NCBI GenBank assembly: GCA_905250025.1
Contig: CAJNOJ010000058.1
Span: 398,952 to 462,951, forward strand
DNA: 64,000 bases
Source: Adineta ricciae
Taxonomy: Eukaryota; Rotifera; Eurotatoria; Adinetida; Adinetidae
Direction: 5' to 3'
The position numbers and the translations under genes were made by a program. The notes under the pieces are model-generated. The model saw only the letters and a list, made by a program, of their open reading frames with translations. It was not told the origin of the DNA and made no database searches. Below, in pieces: positions 25,983 through 36,541 of the stretch (the first letter of the stretch is position 1; each line of letters begins with the position of its first letter).

Positions 25983-28123
25983 ATGGATAAGAAGAAAGAT
26001 TCACCTCCATCGGACAAAAAGAAATCGACGACGACAACAACAACAAAGACAACCAAGCACGAAGAGAAAAAAGATGAAAATATTCTTGTCAAAGCTGCAC
26101 ATTCGATTCGAGACAAAGTACACGGACTGACTGATGAAGTCAAGGATAAAGCACACCATCTAACACATAGTGATGATTCGAAAAAAGATAAAGATCATAA
26201 GAAATCAGATACCAAATTAAAAGCATCATCGAAAATACCCAAATCATCGGATAAAGATAGTTCCGACGACGAAAAAGACAAAGATCCAACTGCACCACCG
26301 GGTTCTTCAGGTAAGTCAGATCCACTAATATTTTCTATGTAGAGGAGGTAGATTTTGCTCATTCAGATGACAAGAAAAGTTCTACGGGTTTACCTTCTTC
26401 AGACAGTAAGATTATCATACTGAAACAGAATACAAATAAGTATGTCATTTGTTTTTAGAGCCACCAGGTGACAAAGCAGCTGGTGATGCTGCCCCTTCAT
26501 CGAGTAAGGTGAACTAATCATTTTACATGATCTATGAGTTAAGTTTTTTAGAACCACCTCCAAGTAAGTCACCAGGATTACCATCTGGTGGTGGTGGTGA
26601 TACTGATGCAGCTTCTAGTGCACCTACGCCTTCAAGTACGTTTTCATATCAATGAATTTACATAAAATAAACAAATTTTGCTCTTAGAACCAGCTAGTAA
26701 AGCAACGGAACCACCATCCGGTGGCGATTCAAAACCTCCTGGCGAGAAGAAGGGCGACACTCCAGCTGCATCCTCAGGTACGATTATTTGTCACGATAAC
26801 AGCTTTTGCAGAATCTTCGGTTTAGATGCACCTGGTAATGCTGGTGCTAGTAAATTTTCTGGTGAACCCAGTAGTGAACAGAAACCAGCACCTTCGGCTA
26901 GTCCTGATGTAGCAAACAAATCTCCCGCTGGAAGCAACTCAAATGATAAAGTTCACATTTCTTTTGACGGTTCGTCATTCATACAATTTCTACTGATTTT
27001 GCAATAATATTCTTGTACTGTTTCGTGGCATTGTAGGTATACAAACCGTCGATGACTTACTCGAACGAATAGACCAAGCTATTGAAAGCGCACAGATAAT
27101 TGTTGATGATGGCACGAAAAAGACTCAAGGAGAAAAACCCACTGCTGCTGCTCCTGCTGATGCTGGAGCTGAAAAGAAACCTGCAGAGGATGAACCAATT
27201 CGAGTTAAATTCAATGAAGTTCGCAATATGGAAGATCTTCTTAGTCTAGTTAATAATCAACCAGGTCATCGAAAGGTTGTTCTCGAAGATGCACCTGGTC
27301 AATCCAATACTGTTTCAATCAAGAAGAATAGTACCCAATCAGTTGGTGATTCGAAAGATAAAAATGCAACAACTACAGTAAAGAAAGAAGAAACTCCATC
27401 ATCAACAAAAGTTGAAAAGACTGAAGAAACACCGACATCCACTTCCAAAACAACTGAAAAGAAGGAAGAAACCCCATCATCAGCAACGAAGACTACCGAG
27501 AAGAAGGAAGAAACTCCATCATCAGCAACGAAGACTACCGAGAAGAAGGAAGAAACTCCAAACTCAGCAACGAAGACCACGGAAAAAAAAGAAGAAACAC
27601 CAACGTCGTCCTCAACAACGAAGAAAGAAGAAACACCTTCATCATCAACCAAAGTCGAGACAACTAGCACACCAACATCATCAGAAACTACTGTAAAAAC
27701 AACGGATAAGTCTCCACAATCGAATGACGCGTCTTCGCCTGAAGGCGACCAAATCCACGTGAATATTGAGAATATTCAAAGTGTCGATGATCTTTTGGAT
27801 CGAGTCGATGAAGCTGTTCAAAAGGTTCCTGTTATTATTGATACAAAGCCACGACCTAGTCCAAGTTTGTTTCATAACGATATAATCAAATTTGATTTTC
27901 TTCAATGTTCCTTGTTCATATAGATTCATCAGAACATAAGGAAGATGATCAAGCCGATAAGAAAGACGATTCCGCCGCACTGAAATTTCAAAAAAAAGAT
28001 ACTGAAACCAAACAAGACTCCGATGGAAAAACAGTAACTAAAGAAGAGGTCAAGACTGAAGAAGATCCCGACGGGAAAAATGTGACCAAAAAAGCGTCTA
28101 GCGAAACGACCGAAACCTTCTAA
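25983..28123 (+). CDS. LEA-like hydrophilic repeat protein
   Basis: Eight exons: 25983-26310, 26367-26405, 26459-26503, 26552-26635, 26688-26777, 26826-26969, 27037-27864, 27924-28123; 585 residues, every intron in phase 1. Almost the whole protein is Lys/Glu/Asp/Ser/Thr/Pro, so probably disordered. The first exon holds an amphipathic, LEA-like stretch (AAHSIRDKVHGLTDEVKDKA). Short exons 3-5 each begin with Lys-Pro and end in Ser-rich turns. A 36-residue motif occurs three times: VHISFDGIQTVDDLLERID, IRVKFNEVRNMEDLLSLV and IHVNIENIQSVDDLLDRVD. Between copies two and three lie tandem KTTEKKEETPSSAT units. There is no signal peptide, so it is cytosolic or nuclear. A desiccation-protectant role is a guess from composition; no named family was recognised. 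Confidence 0.7.
27460..27640 (+). repeat. Tandem KTTEKKEETPSSAT coding repeats
   Basis: Roughly four near-identical 42-nt units within the LEA-like gene, preceded and followed by degenerate units, encoding Lys/Glu/Thr/Pro-rich 14-residue blocks. Confidence 0.7.
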
Positions 28124-28446
28124 ATACGATGACTTTCCTCTCTATACATTTTTCGTCACTTTCTGTTTCATTTTTGTTATTAACAATACATAAATCAAGC
28201 AATCTATATACTCGTTCACTATAATAGTATAGAATTCAACGAAGCACACTAGTGACATCTTTTCATGTTTTCAGTGACAACCATTTTTCACTTACTGCCT
28301 ACCTACCACAAACATCCCGTTTTGAGTCAGTCAAATATGTTACCAATAGAGCTGTACGTTGCATGATCGATCTTGTTTTTGAAATAGAAACGATAAAACT
28401 AGGATGTGTCACTGTCGATATGTACTTTTAGATACACTTCATCGTA
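28124..28446. other. Intergenic, 3' of LEA-like gene
   Basis: AT-rich, no gene. It holds the 3' end of the LEA-like transcript and the 5' flank of the methyltransferase. Confidence 0.45.
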
Positions 28447-29605
28447 ATGTCAAAACGTTTTTTCGAAGGTGCTCAACATGCCGCTCGTTATGCTGCAACT
28501 CGACCTTCATATCCGCCAGTATTGATGAAAAAAATCGTTGATTTTCTCTCCATAAAAGTACGATTTATCGCGATCATCTTCTCATTTCTGTTCTCTATGG
28601 AATTAGTACAAAGGTACCTTTGATTATGCAGCTGATGTTGGTTGCGGCAGTGGACAAAGTACTGAACTTCTATCACCATACTTTAAAAAAGTCTATGGTA
28701 ATTCTGTTCTTTTATTGAAAACAAGTCGGTGATAATGACATACTTTTGTTAGGATACGATGTCAGTGAAAATCAAATCAGAGAAGCACGTGCAAAGAATA
28801 AAATATTGAATATTGAATACAAGTAAGAAAATAATACAAGAATGATAAATGACTTCTTTTTCTGCTTGTCATAGAGTCAGTTCAAATAATGCGATTCCAC
28901 ATGAAAAGCAATCCCTTTGTTTAATCACTGCAGCACAAGTACGTTCGACTTCTTCCAAATGATACTTTCTAGAATTTGATGTGCAGGCAGCACATTGGTT
29001 CGATTTGAAACAATTCTATTCAGAAGTACATCGAACGTTAAAACCTATGGGTGTTCTAGCTGTGTATGGTTATGCATTACCAGAAGTTGCAAATAAGCAA
29101 TATTTACATCTTAATGACGTTATTCAGCGAGTAATAGTTTTGCGCGAAGATTATCAAAAGGTTAACACACCATTTTCTCAAATAGTTCTATCAAAAAATG
29201 ATCCCATATTTTCCACCAGATCGTGCTCAGATCGATAATCGGTATGCCGATATCATCCTCCCATTTGAAGAAAAGATTCGGTAAGACATCACAAATTTGA
29301 AAGCAGTGTCACTGCTTGAATGTTTTCTTCAAGAGATGAAAGTGTAAAAATCGAATATGAATGGAATCTTGATCGATTTGTCGCCTATGTTTCATCGTGG
29401 TCAGGATATGTGAACTATATGCGAAAATATCCTGATCGAGATGTTCTCATCGACTTTCGTGAAGAGTAAGAGAAGAAAATGTTCGAAATCTATCACAAAA
29501 TTCATGTTTAGATTAGCCAAAGCCATGAAAAGTGGAGGTGAAACAGAATTATTAAAAATCGAATTTCCCGTATTTGCTCTACTCGGTCGAAAAACAACGA
29601 CATGA
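28447..29605 (+). CDS. Class I SAM-dependent methyltransferase (Methyltransf_11 type)
   Basis: Eight exons: 28447-28557, 28607-28697, 28753-28822, 28875-28938, 28987-29130, 29186-29280, 29334-29465, 29512-29605; 266 residues. Motif I is DVGCGSGQST (about residue 45), motif II the YDVSENQIREA acidic end, motif IV LITAAQAAHWFD, then LKPMGVLAVYGY. The N-terminus FEGAQHAARYAATRPSYPP and the YFPPDRAQIDNRYADI, LPFEE and SSWSGYVNYMRK blocks are typical of the eukaryotic/fungal small-molecule methyltransferase family that includes trans-aconitate methyltransferase-like proteins. The substrate is unknown. No signal or membrane segment, so cytosolic. The next gene starts only 70 bp after the stop. Confidence 0.8.
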
Positions 29606-29675
29606 AACTTTTTTCTTACATTCTTAGCCAAGAGTATCGACAATCTTGATTTTATTCTAGATAGACTAGCGAAAC

Positions 29676-30502
29676 ATGTTGACATACGAAAGTATCACGA
29701 TTGGTCAACGTGTGGAGGTTTTACACAACAATCAACTCTTGCTTGGAAAAGTTCTTTACAAAGGACCAGTTGTTAATCGACGCGGGTTATGGATTGGTGT
29801 TGATTTGACTACTCCGCATGGAGATAATGATGGTACTTTGAAAGGCCGAGTTTATTTTCGAGCGCCAATGAACTATGGTCTCTTCACGACGATTGATAAT
29901 GTTCGATTAGCATCGGACTTTTCACGGAAGTAAGAAGAAAGAAGCTTAAGAATACATAAACAAGATTTTTTCTCTAGACCAAGATCAAAATATCGAACAG
30001 TGAACAAAAAGAGTGTTGTTGAAGAGGAATTATTTGGTAATACAGGTAAAACAGCAGGATTCTATTAGTAGTTCATATGAACACCCTTATATTACGTAGA
30101 TCCATTAACTTTACCACCTCCGAGGAGTAATGCAACTATTTCCAACTCGAAAGTGACTTCTTCATTGAAGAATCCTCATGAACGTCCACGAACAGTTGGT
30201 CTATACGAGATAGAGAAGCGATATCCACGGCCACAAACATTGATTAACAAATACGACGACAAATCGCGCGATCTAGAAAGTATGATGTCTAGTCGATCAT
30301 ATACAACGTAAGTCCAATTGCATAGTTTCTCACAATTATAAATATAATTTTCAATAGAGAACATAGTTTTGCACCCATTCCGTCCATTCCGTGCGTCTTT
30401 ATGCCGCCATCCGAAGTCGATCGAGCGAAACGAAACGCTTTCTCAGGCATGCCTCTTCCTCGGTACACGGTCGTCGCCGATCAACACGATTTTCTCGATT
30501 GA
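29676..30502 (+). CDS. CAP-Gly domain protein
   Basis: Four exons: 29676-29929, 29978-30045, 30100-30307, 30358-30502; 224 residues. The CAP-Gly domain fills residues ~5-80: ITIGQRVEVLHN, RGLWIGVDLTTPHGDNDG (a slightly altered GWVGVELD-type core), RVYFRAPMNYGLF. This fold binds the EEY/F tails of tubulin and EB proteins. The rest is basic and disordered, ending in a conserved-looking FMPPSEVDRAKRNAFSGMP. A polypyrimidine tract and TTCTAG 15 bp before the ATG look like a trans-splice acceptor, and the gene lies 70 bp after the methyltransferase. The exact CAP-Gly subfamily was not identified. Confidence 0.75.
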
Positions 30503-30617
30503 ATGAATGATATCTTTTTTCCGTCAAATTCAATGTATATTTATTTTTTATACTTTACAATTTCATGTGTTCATTTTTCATTAACTGAACAAATATAAAT
30601 ATATATCATGATTCTCC

Positions 30618-32513
30618 TCATACTGCTCGACAAATTCCAATATGGGCGTATGTATGGTAATGGCTTCGCGGTATGATTCCGAAATGATCTGTGATATTCA
30701 TTCGAACAGCTGCATAATAAACAGACAGTTGTCCGCGATATGCAAAGTAATTGATTTCATTATGCCAACCGCATAGATAACGAAAATTACACGGATGATT
30801 GTTTCGATGCATAAACATTGCAATATCATACATTCGAAGATTCATTGCATCCGAACGTGAATAGAATCCATCACGTTGATATTCGGCTTCTTGACGTTTT
30901 ATATCCGATACTGTTTGATTGAAACGAAGTGAAACCGAACCTTCTCGATCGCGAATACGTTCGATTGTATATCTAACTTCAATGGCAGACGTTCGATCAC
31001 GTTCACTATGACGAGCAGACAAGATCGATACCCCACTTTTACGTAAGATATCAGCGATGTTTATTAAATGTGCTTTGCCATCCATCCAAACGATCCATTT
31101 TGCTAATGGAAACATCCGTTGACCAAGAGTTTTCAATGTTTCGACGGTTTTGGCGGGAGACGCAAACAATGCCGCCTTTTTACCGACATCAATCAAATCC
31201 CAATGAGCGGTTGTATAGTACGAGGTATAGTGTTTCAATGCGTTATACGTTTGTGTATCAACGATCGCAACATAACAGAAAGACGACGGACTTTTACCCT
31301 CTACTCTCGGTAGAGGATCGTAACATTTGATAATCGAAGTGAAAACTATCGTTTCACATGTGTGATTTCTGGCATAACGTTTTCGAACGATGTCAAAGAT
31401 CGACGGTATCGTAAAAGCGCACTTGATCGGTTCGTAATTCGCTTGCACATACAACTTTTCACGATCTTCAAAAGAATAGATATCACTAAATGCACAATCG
31501 AATTCATTTAGAGAACACCGGTTAATGTTGTCAGTTGACGTCCGGTTTGGAAGTGTCTCAGATTGCAATTGAGCGAATGTACCACGCATAAAACATTGTC
31601 GATTATCGATTAAATATTCTATAAACGAACGACTACCGTGCAAATAGTAAAAATCATCGGCGTAAGTCAAATTTGATGGACGAGGTGGAATCGACATGTT
31701 TAAAACACGTTCAGCTACATCAGATCGGTCCCACCAGACAGCATCTTCGATAAATCGATGCGAATCATATTCGATTATGTTTGCTAGTAATGAATCTGCA
31801 ATGTTAAATTTGAACAACGATACGAAGTTTAGTAAAGATGCTTCACATTGGACTAAATCTGCATGAATTAATTCTTCTGAATCGATGATTTTCCATCGAA
31901 TGGAGGTTTTATTGATGAAATGCTTTGAAAAGTATTCGTTGATATCTACTGTTTTGCGTATTTTCGTTTCAATAAGTGAAATATTCAGAGTAGAACTCGG
32001 TTTACGACTATCTAATTCGTGAAAGACGACAGTAGCTGCTACCGATTTTCTTTTGAAATAAATGTGAGTTGTATTATCTCTGATTATCCGATCAACGGTC
32101 CTTTTACATCTCGATTGATTCGTCAGATCAGTGGTAAGCGACAGGATGTAAATCTGAATCAACGATTGATTTGTTGAATTGAAAGTAAAGACGTCTTGTT
32201 TCCTAATACAAAAATGATCATCGAATTGTGTTATTCTAATATTGCCTAGTTTTCTCGTTAAAATCCATTGGATATATTTCATCAGACCTGTTCCATCATA
32301 AGTCCAGATGATTGCGTTTATCGATCCTTGATGTGAATGTGTCGTGCCTAAACGATCAGCGATAGACTCAGAGTGGATAAAACTCGTAATATCTTCTTCG
32401 AAGAAATCGATCGAGAACGGTCGGAAGTTCACATATGCAATCAGAATAATGTATACAAGACAGAATGCAGCACAAATGCATACGCGACGACAGGAAATAA
32501 GTTTATGCATCAC
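30618..32513 (-). CDS. TOD1/MUCI70 (DUF616) glycosyltransferase-like type II membrane protein
   Basis: A single uninterrupted frame of 631 residues. A basic N-terminus and one membrane helix (CICAAFCLVYIILIAYVNF, about 12-30) give a type II Golgi/ER topology. The C-terminal ~230 residues match the TOD1/MUCI70 glycosyltransferase-like domain: IVFTSIIKCYDPLPR, CYVAIVDTQTY, RMFPLAKWIVWMDGKAHL (the WIDGK-type motif), ILSARHSERDR and FRYLCGWHNEINYFAYR. This family is best known in plants and bacteria and includes the Arabidopsis TOD1 alkaline ceramidase, so activity on sugars is predicted, not shown. Lack of introns in an intron-rich neighbourhood suggests retroposition or acquisition by transfer. 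Confidence 0.65.
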   Translation of the reverse strand: MMHKLISCRRVCICAAFCLVYIILIAYVNFRPFSIDFFEEDITSFIHSESIADRLGTTHSHQGSINAIIWTYDGTGLMKYIQWILTRKLGNIRITQFDDHFCIRKQDVFTFNSTNQSLIQIYILSLTTDLTNQSRCKRTVDRIIRDNTTHIYFKRKSVAATVVFHELDSRKPSSTLNISLIETKIRKTVDINEYFSKHFINKTSIRWKIIDSEELIHADLVQCEASLLNFVSLFKFNIADSLLANIIEYDSHRFIEDAVWWDRSDVAERVLNMSIPPRPSNLTYADDFYYLHGSRSFIEYLIDNRQCFMRGTFAQLQSETLPNRTSTDNINRCSLNEFDCAFSDIYSFEDREKLYVQANYEPIKCAFTIPSIFDIVRKRYARNHTCETIVFTSIIKCYDPLPRVEGKSPSSFCYVAIVDTQTYNALKHYTSYYTTAHWDLIDVGKKAALFASPAKTVETLKTLGQRMFPLAKWIVWMDGKAHLINIADILRKSGVSILSARHSERDRTSAIEVRYTIERIRDREGSVSLRFNQTVSDIKRQEAEYQRDGFYSRSDAMNLRMYDIAMFMHRNNHPCNFRYLCGWHNEINYFAYRGQLSVYYAAVRMNITDHFGIIPRSHYHTYAHIGICRAV

Positions 32514-33664
32514 CTAAAACATGTAAATTATCTAGATCGACCAATGGAATTGCTTTAAATGTGACAATATCATACATCAACGAAAAGGAGAGAAATTTTC
32601 AAGATTTTCTTTTCTGCATGCTCATTCAAGATGCTAGCTAAAGTGCCCAGCAATCTCTTCCACTTCATGTATCCGTTTTTCCGTTCGTAATGTCAACGAG
32701 AGGAGAGAAGACTCACAGTGCTCCAGAAAAAATCACATGTTGCGCTTCTACTGTATATGAAACAAAATTTACACCTCTGTTCATTCCGCGAGTAGTTTGA
32801 CATCTCATTCGAACTATCGTAATTAATATCGCGCAAAGAATCTCACTCTGCTACACACACACACACACGACAAACGCGCTAAAATAATTCCTACAGAGCT
32901 CGTGAATTGATAGTATAAACTATAAATAAATTATGAGAAAATAAAATCTTCTTTTCACCAGCGATTTTTCTTTGCTACTGCATTATTGATTGTCACAGTC
33001 CAGATCGCTATTGTTGGGAAGTCAATAGTTACGAAAAAAAAATTCGGCGACTATACTCACAATTCATCATTCTTTTACCCACGTTGAAAGATAAAATACT
33101 CTGTCAAAAGCATTGGCAATTTTTTTTTCTTATACAACTCTTTACCGCTGTAAGAAATCAATTCACTTCATCGGTGCAGAAAAGAAGGAAAAAGAGTAAT
33201 CACTGCCGCCAACATTGGTTTACATGAAGAAAAGGTTTTAGTTGAGAAGTGAATAAAGAAAAAAATATGAAATGATGAATACTTTATCACAGTGAAGAAT
33301 ACACACTCTATAGGTGCTTGAAGAATGTAAATAATGTTATTTAACAACATCGAGGAAGTTTGTTTCATGTCCACCGAATAATCCGAGGATCAAGATTGAA
33401 AATATGTGATTTTTGATCTACTAGATATCTTTCTCTTGAAATGTTTTCATTTACTTTGCTCAAATGCACATAATTGCTTCAAGTCAACACAAAATACAAC
33501 TAATTAGTTTCTAAACTGTGTATTTACATGGCAGAAAAAGGTTCATATACTTTGCCATAATCCATTTCATCGAAGTTTTATTGTCAAAAGTTGAAAAGAT
33601 CGAAAGTGTTTCAAGACAAAAGAACATCATGTTTTTTTATACTAAAATCCAAGCCAAGTATTTT
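32514..33664. other. Intergenic with CA microsatellite
   Basis: About 1.15 kb, no supported gene. A CA dinucleotide run lies at about 32852-32868. The left end is the promoter side of the TOD1-like gene and the right end the 3' side of a secreted-protein gene. Confidence 0.5.
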
Positions 33665-34666
33665 CTAGTTGCCAACCGCCGGACTTGTAGAACTGGTTGT
33701 CGTAATAGTCGCTGTTGTCATGGTTGAAACAGTCCTCGTACTAGTCATTGTTGAAGCAGCAGCATTTGTGCTGGTCAATGTCGAACTAGTTGTTGTCGGT
33801 ATTGTTGGAGGATTGACAACAGTAGCACTAAGAACTTTTCCTGATGCATCTGTAAGTACATTGACAAGAATCTTATCGGTTTGTGATGAACCAGCTGGTG
33901 GAGGATAACTGTATTGTTTGATTACATTGCCGTTGTCTAAAGTTTGTGTAACACCGGTGAATGTCATGTTCTGTTGGTAATCACCAACGACTACTGAGGA
34001 AAGAACTTCACCAGCAGTACCCAAAACTTGATTGACGATTTTGCCAGCTGGATCGAGATAAAAATACTCGGTGTATACATTCAAAAATGAATTTTGAAGA
34101 TGTTTACTTACCACTATCAATAATTTGATTAATGAGTTGACCGTTTTGTGTTAAACGACCTAGGAAATTATTGACTGTTTGAAAAACACCATCTATAACG
34201 GACGTAAGTAGTGGATTCAGATCGAGTGAAGCCATTGTGCGCGTGATAATAGTTGCTACATTATCAAGATAAACTGCCAGTTGAACTTGGGCGCGAACAC
34301 CTAATCAAACAACGGTTTCCCATCTCAATTCCTGCTTTGTTTGGGATCTATTTCCTTACCAGTAATCGTCAAATTCACTTTATCAATCGATACATCCACA
34401 CCCGCATTTAATGAAACCAAACCAGCAACATTAGCTGAAAGACTCACATGTGCTTTGATATCTTCTACAACAATGGAGATCTCTTGAACGCTCAAGTCTG
34501 GAACATGAAGCCAAACATCAGGTGGATTGCTTGTATTGAATGGTAAAGCAGTACATGTCGAATTTCGATTTGTTGGACAGCTTGAATTGTTTGTTTGAGC
34601 TAAGACGAGGCTCGAAGTGTATATAAAGTACAATACAGTGCAAAAAAGATACGTCTTAGAAGACAT
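33665..34666 (-). CDS. Secreted protein of unknown function, long paralog with Thr-rich tail
   Basis: Exons (minus): 34666-34360, 34300-34112, 34047-33665; 292 residues. A signal peptide (FCTVLYFIYTSSLVLA) is followed by a short Cys segment, then a core shared with the next gene: LPFNTSNPPDVWLHVPDLSV, ISIVVEDIKAHVSLSANVAG, LVSLNAGVDVSIDKVNLTI, then VRAQVQLAVYLDNVATII and LDLNPLLTSVIDGV. The last exon adds a unique domain and a Thr/Ser-rich, mucin-like tail that is a likely O-glycosylation zone. The alternating hydrophobic pattern suggests beta strands and an amphipathic helix. I do not recognise the family. A TATATATAG box lies on the minus strand at 34725-34717, about 55 bp upstream of the ATG. 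Confidence 0.7.
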
Positions 34667-34716
34667 GATCAGATCCGTAAATATTTTAAATATGATTGAG
34701 AGTAATTGTCTTCTAC

Positions 34717-34725
34717 CTATATATA
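34717..34725 (-). promoter_or_regulatory. TATA box of secreted-protein gene
   Basis: TATATATAG on the minus strand, roughly 55 bp upstream of the start codon at 34666. Confidence 0.4.
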
Positions 34726-34891
34726 CGATATTTTGTTGTGAATGGTAGTTTTACCTTGAATAATAGAACAATAGAAGCAAATGAGTGTAGATATTTATTT
34801 AAGTCGTCATGAATGGATATGAATGTGAGACAGAAGATTATTTATTTCTTGTTAAACAAAAAAAGACGAAATACATTAGAACGTTTTGCTC

Positions 34892-35450
34892 TCAAAGAAG
34901 ATTGTCTACTGTATTTTGAACACCTTTGATCGTTCGTGCAAGAAGAGGATTGAGATCGATTGATTCAAGTGTTCGATTGACAATATCAACGATTTTATCA
35001 AATTTTACAGCTAATTGAACTTGAGCGTGCACACCTAACAAAATCGCAGTTAGAAAACAATGAATTTCAGTTGTTTGCAATGCATTTACCTGCAATTTTG
35101 ATTTGCACAGAAGAAATACCCACAGAAACACCTGCTGTAAGATTCACCAATGACGCTACACGTGCATCAAGATTTAAACGTGCCTGAATATTATCAACAC
35201 GTAACTCAATCAGTGGAACATCAACTGTGGCATCGAGCCAAACATCTGGTGGATTAGTGATGTTGAACGGTAACTCTCCAGTGCATATCGATGTGCTTCC
35301 GGTACAATTATCGGTCGATGACGTTTGATAATTGGTATAATCAACAGTTGAGGTATCTGATTCAGATTGTCCAGCAACTGTAATAGCGAATAGTAAGAGA
35401 GTTAGCATTAACATGATAGAAATATTTGGATTTGATATTGTCTCGAGCAT
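34892..35450 (-). CDS. Secreted protein of unknown function, short paralog
   Basis: Exons (minus): 35450-35090, 35034-34892; 167 residues. A hydrophobic signal (IMLMLTLLLFAITVAG) precedes the same core as the neighbour: LPFNITNPPDVWLDATVDVP, LRVDNIQARLNLDARVASLV, NLTAGVSVGISSVQIKI, VHAQVQLAVKFDKIVDIV, SIDLNPLLARTIKGV. The intron sits at the equivalent place and phase (after the Ala/Thr-Gly codon), confirming tandem duplication. It stops where the long copy continues into its third exon, so it has lost, or never had, the Thr-rich tail. Probably secreted. Function unknown. Confidence 0.7.
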
Positions 35451-36480
35451 GTACGAAATGAAACTAATGATTTAATCGACCGTAACGTACACTTTTTCTT
35501 CGTTTGCTCTTTTTTATCATCAAGATCAATGAGTGTATATGCATGAAGTTGACAATCACGTGTTATTCTCAATCAATTAGGTGAACTTGTTTTGATGTAT
35601 GATACGGTTGGTATCTCTGAGTAGATATGAACAAACTCCATAGAATAAATCCTCATCTATCACGAACTTCAACAGGGTGTTTGGCATACTCAGTTCCATA
35701 ACTCTGATATATCATGATTAGAAGATGTGTTTCCTATTTCGTCGATTCAACAGAGATTTGTGCGATAAGCAAGTACAATCAATATATACATAAAATCAAT
35801 AGATTCGGTACTGTCGCTCGATAGAGATCGTGTTGAATACAGGAATGTTCTCTCAACATTAATACATCAGCGTAGAACGGATATCTCATTTGTCCGTGCT
35901 AACCAGAATCGCTCATCCGTTGACTTTTCTCAATACGAACTACTGTTGTCAATCATGCTCCTAACTGCTGGATACTTTGTTTTTGTAGAATAAATTCTCT
36001 GTACGAGACATCGGAGAGATAATAGCCTTTTCGGTCGTTAAAAAAGTAGACGACGATACTTAATCTAATAGATATTCACTATTATGAATCTTAGAACTGA
36101 AGGTTTTCTTCCATCTCGGTTATTTAGGCATATTGCTATTCCCTTCCTTATAACTGCCAATTAGGACATCTTCGTTTTGTTCCAATATTTAAATATATAT
36201 CTTCTTTCTTCTTACATCGACACACATTGTTTTTTTTTTAATGTTTTGGCAAATACAAAGAGAAGAAAAGAAAGAAGACAAAGTTAAACTTCATTTACAC
36301 CACAGTGGAGAACAGCTACACACAGAGAGAAAAAAGAATAAGAGACTCTTTGGTTGTTTTTTAGTTTCTTTACAAGTAGTATAACATATTTCAACAAACG
36401 ACAAAAGAAGACAACGAGAAAAGCGAAATTTACACAGATACACGAATTTAATGTAGCTGTGACATTCATACACGGACAGA
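35451..36480. other. Intergenic 3' of HDAC and 5' of secreted paralog
   Basis: About 1 kb, no supported gene. The stretch 36284-36470 has overlapping open frames on the minus strand but no domain; it may be HDAC 3' untranslated sequence. Confidence 0.45.
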
Positions 36481-36541
36481 TTAGGACGCTCTAGAAACCA
36501 AAACAAAACCGATTAGCGTTCGTTAGCATTGACATCGAAAC

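Noticed and set aside
36284..36506. Minus-strand open frames of 61-71 codons downstream of HDAC
   Set aside because: No domain; most likely HDAC 3' untranslated or intergenic sequence.
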